Source of the DNA: an uncultured Roseburia sp.
GTDB taxonomy: Bacteria > Bacillota > Clostridia > Lachnospirales > Lachnospiraceae
Assembly: GCA_947383215.1 (NCBI GenBank)
Contig: CANDCP010000008.1
Coordinates: 1-64,000, forward strand
Length of the DNA stretch: 64,000 nt
Direction of reading: 5' to 3'
The notes under the pieces are model-generated. The model was not told where the DNA came from. It saw only the letters and a list, made by a program, of their open reading frames with translations, and did no database searches. The translations under genes were made by a program, and so were the position numbers. How positions within the stretch are numbered: position 1 is the stretch's first letter; the number at the start of each line of letters is the position of its first letter. Shown piece after piece: positions 8,350 through 16,339 of this stretch.

Positions 8350-9103
8350 GCGGTCGTTTCCGCCATACTGTGCCTGCGATTGGGATAACGTAGGACTTCT
8401 TGTGGGAGACGAAAAGAGAGCGGTGAGACGCATTCTGCTCGCGTTGGATGCGACGGAAGACGTCATTGAGCAGGCGGTAAAAAAGAAAGCGGATCTGTTG
8501 ATCACCCACCATCCTATGATATTTCGGGCGGTAAAGCGCATTACGGCGGACGACTTTACGGGCAGGCGCATTCTTCGCCTGGCGAAGGAGGGGATTGCCT
8601 ATTATGCGATGCATACCAATTATGACAGCTGTTTTATGGGAGAGCAGGCGGCAAGGCGGCTGGGCCTTTTGGATACAGAGGTGTTGGAGCCTGTCGCAGA
8701 CGGGCAGGAGGAGGCGTTTGGTATCGGAAAAATAGGGCGTCTGCCGTGCGAGACGACGCTGCGCGCCTGTGCCGAGCTTGTGAAATCGACGTTTGGCATA
8801 TCGAGCGTCAGAATATTTGGAGATGGCGGGCATATGGTAAAGAAGGTGGCTGTTGTTCCGGGATCGGGCGGCGGCGAGATAAACCGCGCCATTTTGGCGG
8901 GGGCGGATCTGTTGATTAGCGGGGACATAGATCACCATGAGGGGATAGACGCCATGGCGCAGGGGCTTGTTGTGATCGATGCCGGACATTACGGGCTGGA
9001 GCATATTTTTGCGGTCGATATGGCCGGTTTTTTGGCGGATAAGCTTGGCGGCGCCGTTTCGGTGGAATGCGCGCAGGAAAGAGAGCCGTTTTGGGTTTTG
9101 TAG
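8312..9103 (+). CDS. Nif3-like dinuclear metal centre protein (YqfO type)
   Basis: This is a GTP cyclohydrolase 1 type 2/Nif3 family protein of 263 residues that forms toroidal hexamers with a two-metal site. Metal ligands are visible in LLITHHPMIF, MHTNYDS, and GHYGLEHIF near the C terminus. The molecular function is not settled. Its start lies 38 bases inside trmK behind AAAGGA, the usual trmK-nif3 coupling. It lacks the ~100-residue inserted domain of larger YqfO proteins. Confidence 0.9.
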   Translation: MLMQCGKVIEAIERSFPPYCACDWDNVGLLVGDEKRAVRRILLALDATEDVIEQAVKKKADLLITHHPMIFRAVKRITADDFTGRRILRLAKEGIAYYAMHTNYDSCFMGEQAARRLGLLDTEVLEPVADGQEEAFGIGKIGRLPCETTLRACAELVKSTFGISSVRIFGDGGHMVKKVAVVPGSGGGEINRAILAGADLLISGDIDHHEGIDAMAQGLVVIDAGHYGLEHIFAVDMAGFLADKLGGAVSVECAQEREPFWVL

Positions 9104-9135
9104 CGTCTGATAAATAAAAAATGGGGGATTTGTAA

Positions 9136-10797
9136 ATGGAAGGACGAAAGTATCAGCTGGAAATTAGAGGGGAAAAAAAGTCGTATCCGGCGGCGACGAC
9201 TTATATGGCGATAGCAAAAGAATATCAGCAGTTTTACGAGGATGATATTGTGCTTGTGCTTGTGAACAACCGTCTGCGCGAGTTGAAGCGGACCTTGGAT
9301 ACGGACGGCGTTATGGAATTTGTGACGACGGCGGATAAAGCGGGAAAAAAAGCATATCGCAGGAGCGTATCTCTGCTGATGCAGAAAGCGGTGCATAACC
9401 TCTATGGAGAGGACGGCGTTACCGTGCGCATTCTGCATTCTATCGGGCAGGGGAATTACTGTGAGCTTTGCGGCGGTTTGGAGATGACGCAGGAAGTTAT
9501 TTCGGAATTAAAAAAGGAGATGATACGGCTTTGCGACGCCGATCTTCCGATCGCCAAGAGGAATATCGATACGGAAGAGGCGGTGGAGTTGTTTAACCGT
9601 CTTGGAATGAAGGATAAGGAGCGCCTGTTCCGTTACCGCAGAAGCTCCAGGGTAAATATATATGAGCTGGATCACTACAAGGATTATTTTTACGGTTATA
9701 TGGTTCCGTCGACGGGCTATTTGAGGCATTTTGATTTGTGCTGTTACAGAGACGGGTTTATGCTTTTATATCCGGGAAATCATTCAAAGACAGTGGATGC
9801 GTTTGTGCCGTCGGAAAAATTATACCAGACGCTCTCAGAGGCGTCCGATTGGGCAAATACAATGGGAATCGGCACGGTCGGAGCGCTTAACGACGCCATT
9901 GCGGGCGGGACGATCCAGGATATTATTCTTGTGCAGGAAGCGCTGATGGAGCAGAAAATCGGCCAGCTTGCGGAACAGATCGCGAAGGAAAAAGATAAAA
10001 AGTTTATAATGATTGCGGGGCCGTCTTCCTCGGGGAAGACGACGTTTTCCCACAGGCTTTCGATTCAGCTGAAGGCGCAGGGGTTAAGGCCGCATCCGCT
10101 TCCGCTGGACGATTTTTATCTCGACCGGACCGTGTCGCCGCGGGACGAAAACGGAAACTTTGATTTCGAGTGCCTTGAGGCTTTGGACGTAGAGCGGTTT
10201 AACCACGATATGGGCGAGCTATTGGCTGGCAAAGAGGTAGAACTCCCGATTTTTAATTTTAAGACCGGAAGGCGGGAGGAGAAGGGAAGAATGATGAAGC
10301 TGAAGGCGGACGACGTGCTTGTGATTGAGGGCATTCACGGGCTGAATGACAAATTGTCCCACTCGCTTCCGCACAGCAGTAAGTTTAAAATTTATATCAG
10401 CGCGCTTACGCAGCTCGACATTGACGAGCATAACTGTCTGCCGACTACGGACGGCAGGCTGCTTAGGCGAATTGTAAGGGACGCGAGAACGCGGGCGACT
10501 TGTGCCAGAGACACGATCGCTATGTGGGATTCTGTCAGAAGAGGGGAAGAAAACAATATTTTTCCGTTTCAGGAGGAGGCGGATGTGATGTTTAATTCCG
10601 CGTTGATTTACGAGCTGGCGGTTTTAAAGCAGTATGCGGAACCTCTGCTGTTTGCAATTGAGAAGGATTGTCCGGAATATGTAGAGGCAAAGAGGCTTTT
10701 GAAATTTTTGGATTATTTTCTCCCGGTGCCAAGCGATACGATCAGTCAGAATTCCATACTGCGCGAATTTATCGGCGGAAGCTGTTTTCACGTGTAG
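9136..10797 (+). CDS. TGS-domain/uridine kinase fusion protein
   Basis: This 553-residue protein joins two parts. Residues 1-~230 resemble the TGS and second-additional-domain region of threonyl-tRNA synthetase. Residues ~280-500 are a phosphoribulokinase/uridine kinase P-loop domain with Walker A AGPSSSGKTTFS (residues ~294), the acidic LDDFYLDR motif, VIEGIHGLN, and RRIVRDARTRA. It is annotated in related genomes as a nucleoside or uridine kinase; the ligand of the TGS-like half is unknown. The ATG follows a GGGGGATT site. It stands between nif3 and rnpB. Confidence 0.85.
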   Translation: MEGRKYQLEIRGEKKSYPAATTYMAIAKEYQQFYEDDIVLVLVNNRLRELKRTLDTDGVMEFVTTADKAGKKAYRRSVSLLMQKAVHNLYGEDGVTVRILHSIGQGNYCELCGGLEMTQEVISELKKEMIRLCDADLPIAKRNIDTEEAVELFNRLGMKDKERLFRYRRSSRVNIYELDHYKDYFYGYMVPSTGYLRHFDLCCYRDGFMLLYPGNHSKTVDAFVPSEKLYQTLSEASDWANTMGIGTVGALNDAIAGGTIQDIILVQEALMEQKIGQLAEQIAKEKDKKFIMIAGPSSSGKTTFSHRLSIQLKAQGLRPHPLPLDDFYLDRTVSPRDENGNFDFECLEALDVERFNHDMGELLAGKEVELPIFNFKTGRREEKGRMMKLKADDVLVIEGIHGLNDKLSHSLPHSSKFKIYISALTQLDIDEHNCLPTTDGRLLRRIVRDARTRATCARDTIAMWDSVRRGEENNIFPFQEEADVMFNSALIYELAVLKQYAEPLLFAIEKDCPEYVEAKRLLKFLDYFLPVPSDTISQNSILREFIGGSCFHV

Positions 10798-10834
10798 TTT
10801 TACGGCGCCGTCTGGCGGAACGGGGGGATATCGG

Positions 10835-10863
10835 TTGCAAATTCGAGTTTGATTGTGTATAAT
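10835..10863 (+). promoter_or_regulatory. Promoter of rnpB
   Basis: TTGCAA and a perfect TATAAT are 17 bases apart and end about 7 bases before the start of the RNase P RNA. Confidence 0.8.
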
Positions 10864-10869
10864 TAGCAG

Positions 10870-11206
10870 TGGCTTAAGTAGGACGAATGATCGCGGCTGC
10901 ATATGCAGACGAGGAAAGTCCGGGCTTCACAGGGCAGGATGCCGGATAACGTCCGGTGGAGGCGACTCCAAGGAAAGTGCAACAGAAATAAACCGCCGTC
11001 ATACGGTAAGGGTGGAAAGGCAGTGTAAGAGACTACCGTCTCCCTGGCGACAGGGAGGGCTCTGTAAACCCCATTCGAAGCAAGACCAGACAAAAGCGTT
11101 GACGTGGCCCGCCAGCTTTAGGTAGGTCGCTTGAGGTGACTGGCAACAGTTCCCCTAGATAGATGATCATTCACGACATAACCCGGCTTACAGTCCTGCT
11201 TGGCCT
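10870..11206 (+). ncRNA. rnpB: RNase P RNA component
   Basis: The conserved P4-forming segments are present: GAGGAAAGTCCGGGC near the 5' end and AGATAGATGATC plus CATAACCCGGCTTA near the 3' end. The CAACAGAAA segment and GGTAAGGGTGGAAAGG are also recognisable. The ends pair as P1 (AAGTAGGAC with GTCCTGCTT), which sets the limits to within a few bases. The length of about 335 is usual. The RNA catalyses 5' maturation of tRNA precursors. Confidence 0.93.
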
Positions 11207-11302
11207 GCTTAACGGCGTTGTTGAGCGATATCGGTTTCAATACAGTGAAAGTGTGTTTCGTTAACAGGAAAGATGAAGCGCATTTGTGCGATAGGTGAAT
11301 GC

Positions 11303-12358
11303 ATGAAAAAAATAGAACAATTGATACGGGAGGCCGTCGAGAAGGGAGCGTCCGATCTGCATCTTGCGCCGGAGGCTCTCGTATTGTACCGGATTGACGG
11401 GCAGCTGTTTCCGGCGTCGGAGGAGGCGTTGACGGCGTCTGAATTTGAAGAATTTCTGACAGGAATACTGACAGGCTCCCGGAGGGAAAAGCTTTTGAAA
11501 AAGGGAGAACTTGATTTTGTTCACTCGTTAGACGGAGGGAATCGCGTCCGGTTCCATGTATTTCGGCAGAGAGGGACGTATGCCGTGTCTCTCAGGCTGC
11601 ACGCCGCGTTTATACCGGATGTGAATCGCATTTTTATTCCGCGGTTTCTTTTGGATTTGACAAAACGAAAGCACGGGCTTGTGATCGCGGCGGGTATGGC
11701 GGGCAGCGGAAAGACGACGACCATTGCTTCTCTGATACAGCATCTGGCCGATGCCTCGCCAAAGACAGTCGTTACAATTGAGAATCCGATGGAGTATGTG
11801 TATACGAACGGGCAGTCTATGGTTTTACAGCGAGAGGTAGGAGTCGATACGCCCGGGGGCGCGGCCGGAATTTTAGCTGCGGTCAGGGAGGATGCGGATA
11901 TTATTTCAGTCGGTGAAATCAGCGACGGCAGAATGCTGCGGGAAGCGATGACGGCTGCCGAGACGGGACATCTTGTATTTGGCGCGTTTCGTGCGAACAG
12001 TGTGAAATCTGTACTGTTACATATTGAGGATTTGTTCGGGGATAGCTTATGCCGGGCGCGGGAGCAGCTTTCAGATGTCCTTGAAGGGATTTTTGTGCAG
12101 CGTTTGCTTCCGAGAGAGGGGGGCGGACGTGTGGCGGCCTTTGAGGTGCTCACCGTGTCGGAGGAAGTTCGGGACTTTATCCGCGACGGCGCAAACGGGC
12201 AGATTTTATCTCAGATGCAGAAGGGGAAGAAGCACGGAATGCAGACCATGGACGACGCGATTTATGATTTGTATATGAAAAGTATGATAAGCAGGGAGAG
12301 CGCGGCGGCATATGCGCTGAATCAGAGCGAGATGTCCAGGAAGATTACCTTGTTTTAG
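11303..12358 (+). CDS. PilT-like type II/IV secretion ATPase
   Basis: The protein (about 351 residues) matches the PilT retraction ATPase layout: an N-terminal PAS-like domain beginning MKKIEQLIREAVEKGASDLH, Walker A GMAGSGKTTTIAS, the TIENPMEY region, Walker B-like DADIISVGEIS, and TAAETGHLVFG. Two conserved boxes are altered. The usual GEMRD reads GEISD, and the box normally reading GTLHTNSA reads GAFRANSV, so its His is absent. ATPase activity may be reduced or the protein repurposed. The start chosen has AGGTG six bases upstream; an ATG 30 bases earlier is also possible. No pilin or other pil gene is seen in this window. Confidence 0.8.
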   Translation: MKKIEQLIREAVEKGASDLHLAPEALVLYRIDGQLFPASEEALTASEFEEFLTGILTGSRREKLLKKGELDFVHSLDGGNRVRFHVFRQRGTYAVSLRLHAAFIPDVNRIFIPRFLLDLTKRKHGLVIAAGMAGSGKTTTIASLIQHLADASPKTVVTIENPMEYVYTNGQSMVLQREVGVDTPGGAAGILAAVREDADIISVGEISDGRMLREAMTAAETGHLVFGAFRANSVKSVLLHIEDLFGDSLCRAREQLSDVLEGIFVQRLLPREGGGRVAAFEVLTVSEEVRDFIRDGANGQILSQMQKGKKHGMQTMDDAIYDLYMKSMISRESAAAYALNQSEMSRKITLF

Positions 12359-12427
12359 TTTCGTGACGCCAGTTTAAAGTAAAATCTAATAAAAATCTTA
12401 AATGTTTCTAAAAAGACAATAAGTTTA

Positions 12428-12456
12428 TTGACGTAATGTGTTGCACGAATTATCAT
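12428..12456 (+). promoter_or_regulatory. Sigma-A type promoter before the 136-residue membrane protein gene
   Basis: TTGACG and TATCAT are 17 bases apart, 43 bases upstream of the next start codon. Confidence 0.55.
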
Positions 12457-12499
12457 ACATATATGAGCTATCGCTGGGATTTGTATTTAGAAGGATGGA

Positions 12500-12910
12500 A
12501 TGAAGGTGCGGAATGTGAAGGAAAAGTTGCAGAGATTTATGGCGGGAAGGTACGGGGCGGATCAGCTGTCAAGAGTGTATCTGGGTTTGACGTTTGTTTT
12601 TCTGGTGATATCCATGTTTACGAGGTTCATGCCTTTTTACTGGGTAGCGCTGGTTCTTTTGATTTATACATATTACCGGATGTTTTCCAGGAATATACCA
12701 AGGATGTATGCGCAAAACCAGCGCTTTTTAAATATGCGTTACCGGATGGTTGCGAAGTGGGACGCATTCAAAAAGAGACGGGCGCAGCGCAGGGAATATT
12801 GCTTTTTCAAGTGCCCGACTTGTAAGCAGCGTGTGCGCGTGCCGAAGGGGAAAGGAAAGATTTGCATTACCTGTCCGCGCTGTCATCATGATTTTATAAA
12901 AAAGAGCTGA
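12500..12910 (+). CDS. Membrane protein with C-terminal zinc ribbon
   Basis: I do not recognise a characterised homologue. The 136-residue protein has two closely spaced hydrophobic segments (about residues 26-42 and 45-60) and then a strongly basic stretch. It ends with a zinc ribbon (FKCPTCKQRVRVPKGKGK followed by CITCPRCHHDF), which gives two Cys pairs. This predicts a hairpin membrane anchor with a cytosolic zinc knuckle. It is followed on the same strand by a DUF5685 gene and a J-domain gene. Function unknown. Confidence 0.75.
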   Translation: MKVRNVKEKLQRFMAGRYGADQLSRVYLGLTFVFLVISMFTRFMPFYWVALVLLIYTYYRMFSRNIPRMYAQNQRFLNMRYRMVAKWDAFKKRRAQRREYCFFKCPTCKQRVRVPKGKGKICITCPRCHHDFIKKS

Positions 12911-13008
12911 CCGCGCAGCCGGGCAGTTTGTCAAAATCGAAGCCGTTGGGTTGCGGCGGTGTATTGATATATGGGGAGGAGAAAGGGACTTCGGGAGGCT
13001 GTTGGCGG

Positions 13009-13857
13009 ATGTTTGGATATATCAATATAAATCAAAAAGAATTATCCGATGAGAATAAGAGGATGTATCAGGCATATTATTGCGGGCTTTGCCGGAAGCT
13101 GAAGGAGATTTGCGGACGGAAAGGACAGCTTCTTTTAAATTATGATATGACGTTTCTGATTGTTCTTTTGACCGGCCTGTATGAGCTTGAGAATGAGAGA
13201 CAGGAGTTTACCTGCGCTCTGCATCCGACGAAAAAACAGATTTCCTTTGTGAATGAAGCGACTGCGTATGCGGCCGATATGAATATAATTTTATCCCGCC
13301 AGAACTTTGAGGACGACTGGAAGGATGAGCGCGCATATACGAAGAAAGCGTTTGCACGTCTTTTGGGCAGGGATTATGAGCGCATAATGAAAAAATATCC
13401 GCGTCAGGCAAAGGCGGTGGAAACCTATATAGAGCAGATCGTAAGGGCGGAGGCGCGCAGGGAGGCGAATCTTGACGTGATTGCCGGTTTGAGCGGGACA
13501 ATGCTTGGCGAGGTGCTTGCATGGAAGGACGACATGTGGGCGGACGAGCTCCGCTGTCTTGGTTTTTACATGGGAAAGTTCATCTATCTGATGGACGCGT
13601 ATGAGGATATCGGGGAGGACCGCAAAAAGAATCATTATAATCCGCTGCTGCTGTTGGAAGATGAGAACGAGAAGGACTTTGAGACGCTCTGCAAACTGAT
13701 GCTTACCAGCATGATGTCAGAATGCGCCAAATCTTTTGAACGGCTGCCGATCCTTCTACATGCCGATATTCTGCGCAATATTTTATATTCCGGCGTTTGG
13801 TGCAAATATGAATATAACCGTTTGAAAAAGCAGAAGAAGAGGAAAGTAAAGGAGTAG
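13009..13857 (+). CDS. DUF5685 family protein
   Basis: The N terminus MFGYININQKEL followed by YQAYYCGLCRKLKE is characteristic of DUF5685. Members are about 280-300 residues, helical, and often encoded beside J-domain genes; their function is unknown. Conserved features visible are the YYCGLC motif, LLNYDMTFL, and MDAYEDIGEDRKKNHYNPL. The start was set at this conserved Met, which has GGGAGG 11 bases upstream. An upstream in-frame extension would start with TTG and is not conserved-looking. It ends 3 bases before the J-domain gene. Confidence 0.82.
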   Translation: MFGYININQKELSDENKRMYQAYYCGLCRKLKEICGRKGQLLLNYDMTFLIVLLTGLYELENERQEFTCALHPTKKQISFVNEATAYAADMNIILSRQNFEDDWKDERAYTKKAFARLLGRDYERIMKKYPRQAKAVETYIEQIVRAEARREANLDVIAGLSGTMLGEVLAWKDDMWADELRCLGFYMGKFIYLMDAYEDIGEDRKKNHYNPLLLLEDENEKDFETLCKLMLTSMMSECAKSFERLPILLHADILRNILYSGVWCKYEYNRLKKQKKRKVKE

Positions 13858-13860
13858 CAG

Positions 13861-14481
13861 ATGGATCCATATAAGGTGCTTGGGATTGCGCCGGGCGCGA
13901 CCGACGATGAAATAAAGAAGGCATACCGCAATCTGAGCCGCAGATATCATCCCGACGCAAATGTAAATAATCCGAATAAAGCGCAGGCGGAAGAGAAGTT
14001 CAAGGAAGTTCAGCAAGCTTACGATTTAATCATGAAACAAAAGCAGCAGGGATACAGCTATGGATATGGCGGTTTCGGTTCCGGTATGAATAACGGCGCC
14101 TATGACGGGGGTTACAGACAGAGTACGGATTCCGTTGAGATGCAGGCGGCCGCGAATTACCTGGCGCACCGTTGTTACCGGGAGGCATTGAATGTTTTGA
14201 ACGGAATCGGTAATCGAAACGCGCGCTGGTATTATTACAGCGCGATGGCAAATATGGGCGTCGGAAACAATGCGACGGCCTTGGAACATGCGAATACCGC
14301 GGTTTCTATGGAGCCGAGCAATATGGAGTACCGACAGTTAAAGCAGCAATTAGAGTTCGGAGGAACCTGGTATACGAATATGGGAAGCTCCTATGAGCGT
14401 CCGTATGCGAGTTCTGGCAGTTTTTGTCTGAGTATGCTGTGCATGAATATTTTATGTAATTGCTGCTGTCGTCCTTTTTAG
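13861..14481 (+). CDS. J-domain (DnaJ-like) protein with Cys-rich tail
   Basis: Residues 1-65 are an intact J domain with the HPD motif (RRYHPDANVN) needed to stimulate Hsp70 ATPase. A Gly/Tyr-rich linker follows, then a TPR-like helical repeat (YREALNVLNGIGNRNARWYY). The protein ends in a hydrophobic Cys-rich tail (LCMNILCNCCCRPF) that could be a membrane or lipid-modified anchor. No DnaJ zinc-finger or C-terminal domains are present, so it is a class C J protein. It is coupled to the DUF5685 gene. Confidence 0.85.
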   Translation: MDPYKVLGIAPGATDDEIKKAYRNLSRRYHPDANVNNPNKAQAEEKFKEVQQAYDLIMKQKQQGYSYGYGGFGSGMNNGAYDGGYRQSTDSVEMQAAANYLAHRCYREALNVLNGIGNRNARWYYYSAMANMGVGNNATALEHANTAVSMEPSNMEYRQLKQQLEFGGTWYTNMGSSYERPYASSGSFCLSMLCMNILCNCCCRPF

Positions 14482-14487
14482 TCTTAG

Positions 14488-14521
14488 AGCGGATCCAAAA
14501 ACGGGAGCCGCTATTTTCTTT
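14488..14521 (+). terminator. Terminator downstream of the J-domain gene
   Basis: AGCGG and CCGCT form a stem extended by TCC/GGA across one mismatch, followed by ATTTTCTTTTT. It overlaps the last codons of convergent pyrI. Confidence 0.65.
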
Positions 14522-14948
14522 TTCTGTTTTTATATGTCTCTTCACAATATTTGCAACGATATATTTCGTTTTCCGTGTCGGTAAGAAGAAAGATATGGTC
14601 AAGTCCCTGTTCGATCGAGGTGATACAGCGGGGGTTTTTGCATTTGATCACGTTTGTCACCTGTTTGGGAAGATGAAGCTCCTTCTTTTCCACAATCTTG
14701 TCGCCCTTGATAATGTTGACCGTGATGTTGTGATCGATGAACCCAAGGATATCCAGATCGAGCGCGTCAATCGGACACTCCACCTTTATAATATCTTTTT
14801 TTCCCATCTTATTGCTTTTCGCATTTTTGATGATCGCCACGCTGCAGTCTAATCTGTCCAGTTTCAGGTCATGGTAGATGGAGAGGCTCATCCCGGCCTG
14901 AATATGATCTAATACGAAGCCTTCGTGGATACCGCTGATATTTAACAT
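14511..14948 (-). CDS. pyrI: Aspartate carbamoyltransferase regulatory chain
   Basis: PyrI binds nucleotides and regulates the PyrB trimers of ATCase. The protein (about 145 residues) has the N-terminal allosteric domain. The C-terminal zinc domain has four Cys (KCKNPRCIT and RCKYCEET). The start MLNISGI follows AAAGGAGA with good spacing; an ATG 18 bases earlier lacks a site. The start overlaps the end of pyrB by 7 bases, so the two chains are translationally coupled. Confidence 0.95.
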   Translation of the reverse strand: MLNISGIHEGFVLDHIQAGMSLSIYHDLKLDRLDCSVAIIKNAKSNKMGKKDIIKVECPIDALDLDILGFIDHNITVNIIKGDKIVEKKELHLPKQVTNVIKCKNPRCITSIEQGLDHIFLLTDTENEIYRCKYCEETYKNRKRK

Positions 14949-15871
14949 GTCGTGTCTCCTTTCCATTTTAAAAGTGTGAGAATTAAAGCCATGCGCACGT
15001 AGACGCCGTACTGCGCCTGTTTGAAGTAGGCCGCTCTCGGGTCGTCATCCACATCCACCGAAATCTCATTGACACGCGGCAGAGGATGGAGAACCAGCAT
15101 GTCCGGTTTTGCGAGCTCCATTTTTTCTTTATTTAAAATATAGAAATCTTTCATACGGATATAATCTTCTTCGTTAAAAAAACGTTCTTTTTGTACTCTT
15201 GTCATATACAGGATATCCAGTTTTGGCATAGCCAGCTCGAGGCGTTCCAGTTCTTCGTAGGGAACGTCATTTTTTTCCAACACGTCTTCACGGATATAGT
15301 CGGGGACGCGAAGCTCGTCCGGCGATATCAGCACGAAAGTAACGTTGGAATATCGAATCAGCGCATTGATCAGAGAGTGTACGGTACGTCCGAATTTCAA
15401 GTCGCCGCACAGTCCGATTGTGATATTGTCAAGTCGCCCCTTTAAAGTGCGGATGGTCAGAAGATCCGTCAAGGTCTGCGTTGGGTGCTGGTGCCCGCCG
15501 TCTCCGGCGTTAATTACTGGGATCAGGGATTTTTGGGAGGCGACAAGAGCTGCGCCTTCCTTTGGATGACGTATTGCAGCGATATCTGCATAACAGGAAA
15601 TTACACGCATGGTATCAGAAACGCTTTCCCCTTTGGCGGCCGAGGAACTGTCGGCGCTGGAAAAGCCAAGAACGGAACCGCCGAGATTTAACATTGCGGC
15701 CTCAAAGCTAAGTCTGGTGCGTGTACTCGGTTCGTAAAAACAGGTGGCAAGCTTTCGACCGTCACATGCGTGGGCATATTTTTGCGGGTGGTTCTCGATA
15801 TCGTTTGCCAAATCTAGCAGATTGTCCAGTTCCCCAACGGACAAATCCAGCGGGCTCATCAGATGTCGCAT
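14942..15871 (-). CDS. pyrB: Aspartate carbamoyltransferase catalytic chain
   Basis: PyrB joins carbamoyl phosphate and aspartate in the first committed step of pyrimidine synthesis. The carbamoyl-phosphate motif [13 protein letters not shown] is intact, as are [24 protein letters not shown] and HPLPRVNEI. The length of 309 is standard. The ATG follows AGGAGG. Pairing with pyrI indicates the allosteric class of ATCase, unlike the unregulated Bacillus enzyme. Confidence 0.97.
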   Translation of the reverse strand: MRHLMSPLDLSVGELDNLLDLANDIENHPQKYAHACDGRKLATCFYEPSTRTRLSFEAAMLNLGGSVLGFSSADSSSAAKGESVSDTMRVISCYADIAAIRHPKEGAALVASQKSLIPVINAGDGGHQHPTQTLTDLLTIRTLKGRLDNITIGLCGDLKFGRTVHSLINALIRYSNVTFVLISPDELRVPDYIREDVLEKNDVPYEELERLELAMPKLDILYMTRVQKERFFNEEDYIRMKDFYILNKEKMELAKPDMLVLHPLPRVNEISVDVDDDPRAAYFKQAQYGVYVRMALILTLLKWKGDTTC

Positions 15872-15932
15872 AAATTTCCTCCTGTATTATGAATGATATT
15901 GGCAGTGTGTAAACTGCAGCATTGTTTCATAT

Positions 15933-15961
15933 ATCATATAATAATTGGGGGGAAAATTCAA
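15933..15961 (-). promoter_or_regulatory. Candidate pyrBI promoter
   Basis: On the minus strand TTGAAT and TATGAT are 17 bases apart, leaving a leader of about 55 bases before pyrB. I saw no clear PyrR-type attenuator in the leader. Confidence 0.5.
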
Positions 15962-16119
15962 TGATTTTCTTTTCGGCCCCACGATTTGCCTTCACATATA
16001 TTAAAGTTGATGAAAATAATGAAGCAGGCATATGCGAGTATTGTGGTACTGCGTTTATAACAGAGAAGGTAATTAATAATTATTATACAATAATTATAAA
16101 TTATAAAGATAAATATTAA
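15961..16119 (+). pseudogene. Small zinc-ribbon protein remnant
   Basis: A 52-codon frame in very AT-rich DNA contains YIKVDENNEAGICEYCGTAF and then ITEKVINNY, which resembles the second half of a zinc-ribbon module found in larger clostridial proteins (normally preceded by another CxxC). The first Cys pair is missing and the frame ends soon after. A GGGGGG run eight bases upstream could serve for translation, so a real micro-protein cannot be ruled out. Remnant is the better guess. Confidence 0.35.
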
Positions 16120-16142
16120 ATGTATTTTTTAAGAAGAAATCA

Positions 16143-16175
16143 TTCTTTGTCCGATTATATCTTTCTTTGTCCGAT
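16143..16175 (+). repeat. Two 13-bp direct repeats upstream of ychF
   Basis: TTCTTTGTCCGAT occurs twice, starting at 16143 and 16163, with a 20-base period (about two helical turns). The second copy covers the -35 position of the ychF promoter, so the pair could be an operator. Confidence 0.7.
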
Positions 16176-16181
16176 GAAACA

Positions 16182-16190
16182 TGGTATAAT
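16182..16190 (+). promoter_or_regulatory. Extended -10 promoter for ychF
   Basis: TGGTATAAT is a full extended -10 element. The -35 region (TTTCTT at 17 bases) is poor, as expected for this type. It implies an untranslated leader of about 140 bases before ychF. Confidence 0.6.
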
Positions 16191-16339
16191 CCGGGTAGCA
16201 GAGAGAGTATGAGATTATAAACGGTAAAATATATTTTGGAACAAAGCTACATGTTTCAAAATAAAAGCGAAAGTTAAATAATGATAGAGAAAGGCGAAAA
16301 ACTTTAGAAACAAGAGTTTTTTGGATAGGTAAAGATAAA

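Noticed and set aside
8207..9004. 265-codon minus-strand frame opposite the nif3-like gene
   Set aside because: Lies antisense to a well-supported gene and has no recognisable domain.
11207..11226. GCTTAAC/GTTGAGC hairpin as rnpB terminator
   Set aside because: A 7-bp stem is present but no T-run follows it.
12436..12825. 129-codon plus-strand frame before DUF5685
   Set aside because: Overlaps the membrane/zinc-ribbon gene in another frame; lacks a ribosome-binding site and domain features.
15872..15930. PyrR-type attenuator in the pyrB leader
   Set aside because: The leader is only about 55 bases and I see no terminator/antiterminator pair.
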